Positions 1-5,766 of a stretch of 9,399 bases of DNA are shown here, piece after piece (positions within the stretch are counted from its first letter, which is position 1; the number at the start of each line of letters is the position of its first letter). The stretch spans positions 1 through 9,399 of the forward strand of contig CASDUB010000169.1 of NCBI GenBank assembly GCA_949283905.1. The letters are read 5' to 3'. Source of the DNA: an uncultured Lachnospiraceae bacterium (GTDB lineage Bacteria; Bacillota; Clostridia; Lachnospirales; Lachnospiraceae). The notes below the pieces were generated by a model. It did not search any database. It saw only the letters and a program-made list of their open reading frames with translations, and was not told where the DNA came from. The position numbers and the translations under genes were made by a program.

Positions 1-621
1 CTTAAGTTTGAACTTGAGATTGAAGAGATTGACAGTAGGAGCGTATATGGCGGAATCACAGAAGATAACATAGGTCTTATAGGAATTACGACATTTGCCG
101 GAAATACTGCCGAACAATTCAAAGAAGTTTACGATAAGGCTGTCGACGCCGGTATGGAAAAACTTATAATCGATTTAAGGGACAACGGAGGCGGACTTGT
201 TTCGGCTGTCTGCGATACTCTTCGCCAGATACTTCCTGAAGGCGTGATAGTTTCTATGATAGATAAAAACGGAGACAAAAAAGAATATATGTGCGACGGT
301 GAAAATGAACTCGATATGCCCCTTGTTGTGCTCGTAAATGAAAACACCGCGAGCGCCTCCGAAATATTCGCCGGAGCAGTTCAGGATTACGGCAAAGGAA
401 CTGTCATCGGAGTACAGACTTACGGCAAGGGAATAGTGCAGGATTCCTATACGCTTTCCGACGGAAGCGTCATAAAGATCACGGTGGCGCATTATTATAC
501 GCCGAACGGAAATGATATTCATGAAAAGGGCATTACGCCGGATATCGTAGTTGAAAATAAAGAGGATTCAAAAGAAGATCAGCAGCTTCTCAGAGCTGTT
601 GAGTATCTTGAAGAAAATTAA
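1..621 (+). CDS. S41 carboxy-terminal processing peptidase, 5'-truncated
   Basis: This is the C-terminal 206 residues of a CtpA/Prc-type serine protease; the gene enters from the left edge already in frame. Family members usually carry an N-terminal membrane anchor and a PDZ domain and cleave exported proteins near their C termini outside the membrane; those N-terminal parts lie outside the window. The visible part is the catalytic core: LIIDLRDNGGG at about residues 55-65, then NENTASASEIFAGA, where the second residue after NENT is the likely nucleophile (Ser118, codon 352-354). The general-base lysine follows 25 residues later in TYGKG (Lys143, codon 427-429), which is the Ser-Lys spacing of this family. 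GITPDIVVE near the end is also typical. The catalytic half is intact, with a normal stop overlapping a terminator. It is probably unrelated to the inositol genes downstream. Confidence 0.93.
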   Translation, partial: LKFELEIEEIDSRSVYGGITEDNIGLIGITTFAGNTAEQFKEVYDKAVDAGMEKLIIDLRDNGGGLVSAVCDTLRQILPEGVIVSMIDKNGDKKEYMCDGENELDMPLVVLVNENTASASEIFAGAVQDYGKGTVIGVQTYGKGIVQDSYTLSDGSVIKITVAHYYTPNGNDIHEKGITPDIVVENKEDSKEDQQLLRAVEYLEEN

Positions 622-643
622 GGAGCCACAGAGGCTCCTTTTT
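620..643 (+). terminator. Intrinsic terminator after the S41 protease gene
   Basis: An 8-bp perfect stem pairs AAGGAGCC (620-627) with GGCTCCTT (633-640) around a 5-nt loop and runs straight into further Ts. The stem begins inside the TAA stop codon of the protease gene. On the opposite strand the stem is followed by an AATTTT-like run, so it could also act weakly for the converging flavoprotein gene. Confidence 0.85.
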
Positions 644-649
644 ATGTTG

Positions 650-671
650 AACAGAAAACGTCGTTTCTGTT
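650..671. repeat. Small inverted repeat between converging genes
   Basis: AACAGAAA (650-657) and TTTCTGTT (664-671) form a perfect 8-bp stem with a 6-nt loop, ending 6 nt before the stop codon of the leftward flavoprotein gene. It lacks a clean U-tract on either strand. It may help end transcription of the leftward gene together with the hairpin at 620-643. Confidence 0.45.
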
Positions 672-677
672 GTTTTA

Positions 678-1328
678 TTAGCGAATAAAGTTTGTGACAT
701 ACTGGGCTTCTGCGGTCGGCGGAGTAAGACCGCTTTCTTTTGCGTGCTTTAGAACTTTGAGCAGCCAGGCCATATTTCTTCCAAGGTTACGCATTGCCTG
801 AAGCCCTTCTTCATCTTTATATACATCTTGGGCTGTTGCGCCATGAACCATTCCCCAGTATGTTGAACCGATTGTAAGCATCTGCGCGTTTCCAAAGTGT
901 TTTGTAATGGAATCGATAGCTGCGGTTGTGCCGGCTCTTCTGGCTGAAACGACAGCTGCGGCAGGCTTAAACATGAATGCGGGATAAGTTGCACCGTTCC
1001 ACTGGCTGTAGAAAAGACGATCCATAAATGCCAGGAGACGCGCGGATGGATGACCGTAATAAACAGGGCTTCCGAATACGAAACCGTCTGCATTATAAGC
1101 GGCTTCGGCGAACCTGTTGACGAGATCATCGTCAAATACGCATGATTTGCCGTTATTTTCTTTTGTTTTGCATCCGCCGCAGGCAATACATTCCTGTATC
1201 GGTTTTTTGCCTAACTGAAAGATCTCGTAGTCAATACCCTCATCATTTAAAGATTTACCGATTTCATGTAATGCTGTATATGTACAGCCTTTTTCGTTTG
1301 GACTTCCGTTTACCATCAATATCTTCAT
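678..1328 (-). CDS. Flavodoxin-fold NAD(P)H-dependent FMN reductase with cysteine cluster motif
   Basis: The predicted product has 216 residues and belongs to the flavodoxin-like/iron-sulfur flavoprotein group, cytoplasmic enzymes that move electrons between FMN and a partner. The N terminus MKILMVNGSP supplies the FMN phosphate loop and SPVYYGHPSA (about 87-96) is a second flavin-contact motif. Between them C47, C50, C53 and C63 have a CX2CX2CX9C arrangement, which in archaeal iron-sulfur flavoproteins binds a 4Fe-4S cluster; cluster binding here is inferred. The start is set at 1328 because an AGGTG-type site (complement of 1336-1341) lies 7 nt upstream. A longer reading from 1355 lacks such a site and begins before the conserved fold. 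It is transcribed away from the araC-type gene at 1626. Its substrate is unknown and there is no direct evidence that it takes part in inositol use. Confidence 0.85.
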   Translation of the reverse strand: MKILMVNGSPNEKGCTYTALHEIGKSLNDEGIDYEIFQLGKKPIQECIACGGCKTKENNGKSCVFDDDLVNRFAEAAYNADGFVFGSPVYYGHPSARLLAFMDRLFYSQWNGATYPAFMFKPAAAVVSARRAGTTAAIDSITKHFGNAQMLTIGSTYWGMVHGATAQDVYKDEEGLQAMRNLGRNMAWLLKVLKHAKESGLTPPTAEAQYVTNFIR

Positions 1329-1373
1329 TTTGAAGCACCTCGTATCTTTTTTCATGATTTTAAGAAAATAAAA

Positions 1374-1401
1374 AAACTAAAACAATACACAGGATTGTCA
1401 A
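1374..1401 (-). promoter_or_regulatory. Possible promoter of the flavoprotein gene
   Basis: On the minus strand a perfect TTGACA (1401-1396) lies 16 nt upstream of a poor -10 candidate TAGTTT (1379-1374), 46 nt from the chosen start codon. The -35 is convincing and the -10 is weak, so the call is tentative. Confidence 0.35.
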
Positions 1402-1488
1402 TTACAGCAAAAAATAAATAAATACTTGCTTTTTTAAAAACGTATGAAAAACATAATAACGGTTAAAAAGCAAGAATATAATATTTTG

Positions 1489-1517
1489 TTGATGTAAAAG
1501 AGAAAAATTGCTATGAT
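1489..1517 (+). promoter_or_regulatory. Vegetative-sigma-type promoter for the araC-iolD unit
   Basis: TTGATG (1489-1494) and TATGAT (1512-1517) are separated by exactly 17 nt, with a TGC extended -10 directly before the -10 hexamer. Each hexamer is one or two bases from the consensus, so this should be an intrinsically strong promoter. The predicted start is near 1524, about 100 nt before the regulator's start codon and inside the inverted repeat at 1518-1546. Confidence 0.75.
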
Positions 1518-1546
1518 ATTGAACAATAATATAACAATTGTTCAAT
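1518..1546. repeat. Inverted repeat at the araC-iolD transcription start (candidate operator)
   Basis: ATTGAACAAT (1518-1527) and ATTGTTCAAT (1537-1546) are perfect 10-bp reverse complements separated by 9 nt. The left arm abuts the -10 hexamer, so a bound dimer would cover the start point and block initiation. A third half-copy, ATTGAACA, lies at 1580-1587. The position suggests repression, possibly autoregulation; the protein that binds is not shown by the sequence. Confidence 0.65.
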
Positions 1547-1625
1547 AGAAATTGCTGTAGTATTACATTAACAAAAGCAATTGAACATAAGCTGTTAAAA
1601 ATTGTTAGAGTTAGAAGGTGCACAA

Positions 1626-2486
1626 ATGAAAAACAGAAGCGTACGCAAAGTGCTTTCGGCCGAAATGGAAGCTTTTTATTACACGGATAATGAGTATCAT
1701 GAAAAACATCCTATGCTGCTCCACAGACATCCGGGATTCGCGGAAGTCATCTATGTCTATGAAGGACATGGAAAATACAGAGTTGGAAATACGATGTATG
1801 AACTCAAACCGGGAGATGTTGTAATCGTTGACCGCAATGTATGGCACGGCGAAGAGCCGTTTCTCAATGAGAGAAACATTACTTTTACCTGCGCCATGAA
1901 GAATATCAGAAAAGACGGAGAAGTCTCTGCAATAATGCTAAACGGCAGAACATCTGCTGTTCTGGAGTTTGAACCCGGATCATCTGTAGAAAAACTGATG
2001 CAGGTGCTTCAGGAACAGTACAACAGAAATGATGTAAATAAGCCTGTATGCAACGGATTATGCAGCGTTCTGTTAAATATAATATACGAAAGACAGCTCA
2101 AGGAAAAAGAACAGGAGAGGATCCCTAATTCCGACAGTTCCCGCAAAGCTCCGTATATTGACAAGATCGTAGAGTATCTGGATGAAAATTACAGAGATGT
2201 GGCCGACTTAAAGGAGATAGGCAATCACTTTGGACTTAATCACTATTATCTGGCGCATCTGTTTAAGGATGAGATGAATATTTCGCCCATGAAATACGTC
2301 ATGCGGCGCAAGATAGGAGAGGCTCAGAACCTTTTGATGAACACAGACGCAAAGATAACGGAAATAAGTGACGTTCTTGGATTCAGCAGCAGCGGTCATC
2401 TGTATACAACCTTCAAAAAGTACGTAGGCGTTACGCCGAAAGAATATAGAAAATATTACAAAAAAAAGAAAAACGAGACAGAATGA
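1626..2486 (+). CDS. AraC/XylS-family regulator upstream of iolD
   Basis: This is a 286-residue cytoplasmic transcription factor with a full two-domain layout. The N-terminal cupin sensor (about residues 25-95) has H33, H35, E40 and H74 on the barrel and the GDVVIV turn, and probably binds a sugar- or cyclitol-like effector. The C-terminal domain (about 178-278) has two helix-turn-helix units, near 194-215 (LKEIGNHFGLNHYYLAHLF) and 243-264 (ITEISDVLGFSSSGHLYTTF), followed by the family signature FKKYVGVTPKEYR. ATG 1626 is chosen because AGAAGGTG ends 5 nt before it; an in-frame TTG at 1602 has no comparable site. Only 27 nt separate it from iolD, so it probably controls inositol genes. It is a clear paralogue of the regulator at 4581-5438. 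The control by inositol or its keto form is inferred from context. Confidence 0.93.
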   Translation: MKNRSVRKVLSAEMEAFYYTDNEYHEKHPMLLHRHPGFAEVIYVYEGHGKYRVGNTMYELKPGDVVIVDRNVWHGEEPFLNERNITFTCAMKNIRKDGEVSAIMLNGRTSAVLEFEPGSSVEKLMQVLQEQYNRNDVNKPVCNGLCSVLLNIIYERQLKEKEQERIPNSDSSRKAPYIDKIVEYLDENYRDVADLKEIGNHFGLNHYYLAHLFKDEMNISPMKYVMRRKIGEAQNLLMNTDAKITEISDVLGFSSSGHLYTTFKKYVGVTPKEYRKYYKKKKNETE

Positions 2487-2501
2487 CTATCTATTTCGTA
2501 C

Positions 2502-2507
2502 AGGAGG
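2502..2507 (+). promoter_or_regulatory. Strong ribosome binding site of iolD
   Basis: A perfect AGGAGG sits 6 nt before the ATG at 2514, within the 27-nt araC-iolD spacer. It fixes the iolD start and suggests high translation relative to the upstream regulator. Confidence 0.9.
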
Positions 2508-2513
2508 ATTAAT

Positions 2514-4472
2514 ATGGGAACAATAAGAATGACAATGGCGCAGGCTATCGTGAAGTTTTTAAATCAGCAGTATATTGAATTTGACGGAGTAGAGGAACCC
2601 TTTGTAGACGGTATATTTACTATTTTCGGACATGGAATGGTTGTCGGACTTGGACAGGCGCTTCAGGAGGAACCGGGACATCTGAGAGTTTATCAGGGAA
2701 GAAATGAACAGGGGATGGCGCATGCGGCGATATCGTACGCTAAACAGCATAACAGAAGAAGAATAATTGCATGCTCAAGTTCAATAGGACCAGGTGCGGC
2801 TAATATGGTAACGGCAGCTCTTACGGCGACTATTAACAATATTCCGCTGTTATTGTTTCCTTCCGATACATTCGCCACAAGGCAGCCGGATCCTGTACTT
2901 CAGCAAGTAGAGCAGTCTCATGATCTGACCATCACAGCAAGCGACTGTTTCAAACCTGTTGTTAAATATTGGGACAGAATTACAAGACCTGAACAGGTAA
3001 TGAGCGCTCTTATCAATGCAATGCGCGTACTCACTGATACATCGCAGTGCGGCGCGGTATGCGTAAGCCTTCCACAGGATATTCAGGGCGAATCTTATGA
3101 TTATCCGGAATATTTCTTCCAGAAACGAGTTCATCATATTGCCAGAAGAGCGGCTGATGAGTATGAATTAAAACAGGCAGTGGAAATGATAAAAGCAGCA
3201 AAGAAACCGATGCTTATTTCAGGAGGCGGAGTACGTTATGCTGAAGCCGGCGAAACGGTTATGGAATTCTGTAAAGAGTTTGCTGTTCCTGTGTCACAGA
3301 CACAGGCCGGACATTCGGCTCTTCCTGATTCTTTTGAATACTCAGTGGGAGGAATCGGTGTAACAGGCGGATACGCGGCTAATAAGCTCTGTCAGACTAC
3401 AGATCTTGTTATTGCTGTCGGCACAAGACTTAATGATTTTGTAACAGGATCAAAATGGGTTCTCTTCCGCAATCCTGACATCAAAGTTCTCGCGATTAAT
3501 ACATCTGAGTTTCATGCTGAAAAATGTGACGCGGTACGCTGCATAGGCGATGCGAAGGTTGTACTGGAGCAGATTATGGCGGAACTCAAAAAATCAGGAT
3601 ATAAATCAGAATACGCCGCTACAAGTGAAATTGAAGATATTCGAAAGATATGGGAAGAAGAGAGACTTCGCGTACTCGGCGTTCAGTACAAAGGCGAAGG
3701 ATTTGGTGAGGGTAAATTCGTTCCGTGTGTTCCTTCATGGAGCGAAACCATCATGAATGATTTCATAAGAGATATCGGAGGAATTATTACAGAATCAAAC
3801 GGAGTGGGAATTATCCGTGAGGAAATAGACGACGACGCTATCGTTGTCGCTGCGGCAGGATCTCTTCCTGCTGACCTTGAGAGACTTTGGGTTACAGACG
3901 CAAAAGACAGCTACAATATGGAATACGGCGCAAGCTGCATGGGATATGAAATCGCGGGAGCTCTTGGCTCAAAACTCGCATCTCCTGACAAAGAGGTATA
4001 TTCTCTTGTAGGCGACGGCTCGTTCCTTATGCTTAATTCTGAGCTTGCCACAGCTATGCAGGAAAACGCTAAAATCAATGTTATCGTATTTGATAATGCC
4101 GCTTTCGGATGCATCAACAATTTGCAGATGGGAAACGGCATAGGTTCCCTCGCGACAGAGATGCGTCACAGAAATGAAGAGACAGGTATGCTTGACGGCG
4201 ATTACTGTTATACTGATTTCGCGAAAATCGGCGAAGGATACGGCATGAAAGCATATACAGCAAAAACGCCGGAAGAACTGCGTCAGGCTCTGCGTGATGC
4301 AAAGAAAGAAAAAGTATCTACGATCATTGACTGTAAAGTACTGCCGAAGACAATGGCGGAGGGCTATGAGTCGTGGTGGCATATAGGAGTAGCTTCCACT
4401 TCCAAAACAGAGGGTGTGCGTGAAGCGCGCGAAAGAATAGACGCTCATCTTAAAGAAGCAAGACGTTATTAA
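2514..4472 (+). CDS. iolD: 3D-(3,5/4)-trihydroxycyclohexane-1,2-dione hydrolase (IolD)
   Basis: IolD is a thiamine-diphosphate enzyme that opens the inositol-derived ring, turning 3D-trihydroxycyclohexane-1,2-dione into 5-deoxy-glucuronate (EC 3.7.1.22). The 652-residue product matches the family along its whole length, from TMAQAIVKFLNQQYIEFDG at the N terminus to LPKTMAEGYESWWHIGVA near the end. It has the three-domain plan of acetolactate synthase relatives. E65 in YQGRNEQGMAHAA is the expected cofactor-activating glutamate, SSIGPGAANMVTA follows, and the ThDP/metal motif runs from G500-D501-G502 to D527-N528, the DN form usual in IolD rather than NN. Length is close to that of Bacillus IolD (about 640). 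It lies directly behind an araC-type gene and is separated from the other iol genes by a convergent regulator, so it forms its own short transcript ending at the hairpin at 4526-4570. Confidence 0.97.
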   Translation: MGTIRMTMAQAIVKFLNQQYIEFDGVEEPFVDGIFTIFGHGMVVGLGQALQEEPGHLRVYQGRNEQGMAHAAISYAKQHNRRRIIACSSSIGPGAANMVTAALTATINNIPLLLFPSDTFATRQPDPVLQQVEQSHDLTITASDCFKPVVKYWDRITRPEQVMSALINAMRVLTDTSQCGAVCVSLPQDIQGESYDYPEYFFQKRVHHIARRAADEYELKQAVEMIKAAKKPMLISGGGVRYAEAGETVMEFCKEFAVPVSQTQAGHSALPDSFEYSVGGIGVTGGYAANKLCQTTDLVIAVGTRLNDFVTGSKWVLFRNPDIKVLAINTSEFHAEKCDAVRCIGDAKVVLEQIMAELKKSGYKSEYAATSEIEDIRKIWEEERLRVLGVQYKGEGFGEGKFVPCVPSWSETIMNDFIRDIGGIITESNGVGIIREEIDDDAIVVAAAGSLPADLERLWVTDAKDSYNMEYGASCMGYEIAGALGSKLASPDKEVYSLVGDGSFLMLNSELATAMQENAKINVIVFDNAAFGCINNLQMGNGIGSLATEMRHRNEETGMLDGDYCYTDFAKIGEGYGMKAYTAKTPEELRQALRDAKKEKVSTIIDCKVLPKTMAEGYESWWHIGVASTSKTEGVREARERIDAHLKEARRY

Positions 4473-4525
4473 TTAATCAGTTTTTATCAGTGTATAAGAG
4501 AAGTTTGAAGGTATATGGTGCTGTT

Positions 4526-4570
4526 TGCAAAAAAAATGGAATGCCGCTTGGCATTCCGTTTTTTTTTGCA
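4526..4570. terminator. Bidirectional intrinsic terminator between iolD and the second araC gene
   Basis: GGAATGCC (4538-4545) and GGCATTCC (4550-4557) pair around the loop GCTT. Eight As precede the stem and nine Ts follow it (after one G at 4558), and outer TGC/GCA extends the pairing. The run of Ts terminates rightward iolD transcripts, and the A-tract reads as Us for leftward araC transcripts. It sits between the two converging stop codons at 4472 and 4581. Confidence 0.95.
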
Positions 4571-4580
4571 TAAATAAAAT

Positions 4581-5438
4581 CTAATCTTCCATGTTTTTCA
4601 TGGACAATCTGTATTCTCCGGGAGGGATACCTACATATTTTTTGAACATACGGTTGAAATGAGCTGTTGCGCTGAATCCAAGCATATCTGAGATTTCGCC
4701 GATAGATATAGAAGAATCCATCAGGAGACTCTGGGCTTCGCCAATGCGCAGTTTCATCGCGAACTGTATCGGAGAGATACCGTATTCTTTCTTAAAAGCA
4801 TGCGAAAGATAATATTCGTTGAGTTTTAGCGAATCAGCTATATCTCTTAATTCAAGCGCCTCGCGGTAGTGTTCGTTTATATAATTGTAAACACGCTCAG
4901 CAGTAGCCTGTGAAGAAGTATGCACGTTTTCAGTACGCTCTTTTTCCATTTTTGTGATAAGTTCCCTTGTCAGAAGAAGGAGCGAGAGTGAAAGAGCGTG
5001 GCAAGACGCGATTATATTTTTACCTGAATCAGAATATTTATATATCAGTGAAAATATTTCTTTTATATTTTCTGAAAGTTTATTGCAGGAAATGACAGGA
5101 TACGTTTTTTTGCTGCAGAGATGGTTAGCAGGAAGATGCGCGAACTGAACATCAGTAATACCTACGCAGTATGAGCGTACGCGCCGTTCGTCCTGTGGTT
5201 CTTCGCCGTGCAGAACTCCTGCGTTGCAGACCACGATATCGCCTTCTTTAATATCGTAACGTATATTATCTACAAAGTATTTTCCTTCGCCGCTGTAAAC
5301 ATAAAAGAGTTCAAGATAGTCGTCATGTGAGTGTACAAGACGGCCGTGTTTTTTACTGTGCTCTTCGTTAATAAAATGGCAATTTATCAATTTGGGATTG
5401 CTTTGCAGCGCATAATATGATGAATCAGATGTTTTCAC
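4581..5438 (-). CDS. AraC/XylS-family regulator, divergent from iolG
   Basis: This is a 285-residue regulator with a cupin sensor (about residues 30-95, with H36, H38, E43 and H77 on the barrel) and a C-terminal pair of helix-turn-helix units near 195-216 and 245-266, ending in the signature FKKYVGIPPGEYR. It is a paralogue of the protein at 1626-2486: long runs such as RIGEAQ(S/N)LLM, EISD(M/V)LGFS and FKKYVG are shared, as is HGEEP in the cupin. The start is uncertain. GTG 5447 opens the longest frame, but it overlaps the AGGGGG ribosome site (complement of 5447-5452); GTG 5438 lies 8 nt after that site and is preferred, making translation start at a non-ATG codon. It faces iolG across a shared control region, so it is the best candidate for regulating the iolG operon. 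The effector is unknown. Confidence 0.9.
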   Translation of the reverse strand: MKTSDSSYYALQSNPKLINCHFINEEHSKKHGRLVHSHDDYLELFYVYSGEGKYFVDNIRYDIKEGDIVVCNAGVLHGEEPQDERRVRSYCVGITDVQFAHLPANHLCSKKTYPVISCNKLSENIKEIFSLIYKYSDSGKNIIASCHALSLSLLLLTRELITKMEKERTENVHTSSQATAERVYNYINEHYREALELRDIADSLKLNEYYLSHAFKKEYGISPIQFAMKLRIGEAQSLLMDSSISIGEISDMLGFSATAHFNRMFKKYVGIPPGEYRLSMKNMED

Positions 5439-5487
5439 AGACAACACCCCCTAAAAAATAAACAAAATGGGTGAAATAATAACCGCG

Positions 5488-5523
5488 TTTGTGTTAAATG
5501 TTACATTTTTTATTTAACACAAA
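5488..5523. repeat. 12-bp-arm inverted repeat at the second araC promoter (candidate operator)
   Basis: TTTGTGTTAAAT (5488-5499) and ATTTAACACAAA (5512-5523) are perfect reverse complements with a 12-nt spacer. The right arm overlaps the predicted minus-strand -10, and the spacer holds the predicted start point. The arrangement mirrors the first araC gene, where an inverted repeat also sits at the start, but the half-site sequence differs. Confidence 0.65.
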
Positions 5524-5539
5524 AGACAAGAATCGTCAA
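5512..5539 (-). promoter_or_regulatory. Candidate promoter of the second araC gene
   Basis: On the minus strand TTGACG (5539-5534) precedes TTAAAT (5517-5512) by 16 nt, or TAAATA by 17 nt with a TG one base upstream. The -35 is close to consensus. The predicted start near 5505 gives a leader of about 65 nt. Confidence 0.55.
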
Positions 5540-5585
5540 TTGAATCGGGCAATTTCGCCAATAATCCCATAAAAAAGACAAGAAT
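5521..5585 (+). repeat. Direct repeat AAAAGACAAGAAT, two copies 52 bp apart
   Basis: Identical 13-mers lie at 5521-5533 and 5573-5585. Each is followed within a few bases by CAATT (5537-5541 and 5591-5595). The 52-bp offset is about five helical turns, placing both on the same DNA face. AraC-family proteins often bind spaced direct repeats, so these are candidate activator half-sites for the iolG operon. Confidence 0.55.
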
Positions 5586-5587
5586 TG

Positions 5588-5602
5588 AGGCAATTATTGC
5601 CT
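5588..5602. promoter_or_regulatory. Palindrome AGGCAATTATTGCCT upstream of the iolG promoter
   Basis: Perfect 7-bp arms AGGCAAT and ATTGCCT flank a central T. The centre at 5595 is about 43 bp upstream of the start predicted from the TATAAT at 5626-5631, a usual position for an activator overlapping a weak -35. The right copy of the direct repeat ends 2 bp before it. Confidence 0.5.
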
Positions 5603-5625
5603 AACGTGTTTTTAAAGAGCGCGAA

Positions 5626-5631
5626 TATAAT
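5626..5631 (+). promoter_or_regulatory. -10 hexamer of the iolG operon promoter
   Basis: A perfect TATAAT is present, but the bases 17-18 nt upstream (TAACGT and neighbours) do not resemble TTGACA. A good -10 with a poor -35 fits a promoter that needs an activator. The predicted leader of about 130 nt before the iolG start codon is long for a catabolic operon. Confidence 0.55.
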
Positions 5632-5689
5632 ATAAGCATAAAGAAAAACGAGACAAGATGAACGTGACACAGGATTTTAAAACAAATTT

Positions 5690-5717
5690 ATACGAATGAA
5701 CAGGCCTGCGTTCGTAT
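5690..5717 (+). repeat. Nested inverted repeat in the iolG leader
   Basis: ATACGAA (5690-5696) pairs with TTCGTAT (5711-5717), and the self-complementary octamer CAGGCCTG (5701-5708) sits inside. It could fold as an RNA hairpin in the leader, 49 nt before the iolG start codon. Alternatively it could be a DNA operator at a second weak promoter whose -35 would be GTGACA (5664-5669). Confidence 0.45.
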
Positions 5718-5766
5718 GAAGCATCAGCAAACAAAAGTATTAGAATGTATAAGGAGAAAAAAGACA

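Larger units (their letters stand above)
1329..1625. other. AT-rich divergent intergenic region
   Basis: This 297-bp spacer separates the leftward flavoprotein gene from the rightward araC-type gene. It holds a possible minus-strand promoter (1374-1401), a strong plus-strand promoter (1489-1517), a 10-bp-arm inverted repeat (1518-1546) and repeated AATTGCT/ATTGAACA motifs between about 1505 and 1587. The stretch 1402-1485 is simply AT-rich with no gene or RNA structure I can support. No convincing ORF is present in any frame. Confidence 0.7.
5439..5766. other. Divergent control region between the second araC gene and iolG
   Basis: This 328-bp spacer has no credible gene. From left to right it holds a 12-bp-arm inverted repeat overlapping a minus-strand promoter (5488-5539), two copies of AAAAGACAAGAAT 52 bp apart, a 15-bp palindrome (5588-5602), a TATAAT -10 hexamer (5626-5631), a stretch resembling the end of the first araC gene (5623-5661), and a hairpin-forming repeat (5690-5717) ahead of the iolG ribosome site. 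Confidence 0.75.

Noticed and set aside
175..522. 115-codon frame antisense to the S41 protease
   Set aside because: It is opposite the conserved catalytic core and has no ribosome site or recognisable motif.
1329..1355. Longer start for the flavoprotein at 1355
   Set aside because: It adds nine residues before the conserved MKILMVNGSP and would place the AGGTG site inside the coding region.
1602..1625. TTG start extending the first AraC protein by eight residues
   Set aside because: The AGAAGGTG ribosome site lies inside this extension and serves ATG 1626.
2454..2476. A-rich tract at the end of the first araC gene as a possible frameshift site
   Set aside because: The frame reaches a sensible stop 27 nt before iolD, and the alternative frames give no fusion or conserved extension.
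3969..4448. 159-codon open frame antisense to iolD
   Set aside because: It lies wholly within a strongly conserved enzyme gene, its translation is rich in Cys, Phe, Arg and His with no domain pattern, and no ribosome site was found. It is a shadow frame.
4529..4567. A-run/T-run region considered as a mobile element end or transposon remnant
   Set aside because: The symmetry is fully explained by a bidirectional terminator between converging genes; no target duplication or transposase fragment is present.
5716..5766. Upstream ATG adding 17 residues (MKHQQTKVLE...) to IolG
   Set aside because: No ribosome site precedes it, it lies at the end of the inverted repeat, and the Rossmann domain begins normally at the ATG 5767, which has AAGGAG upstream.
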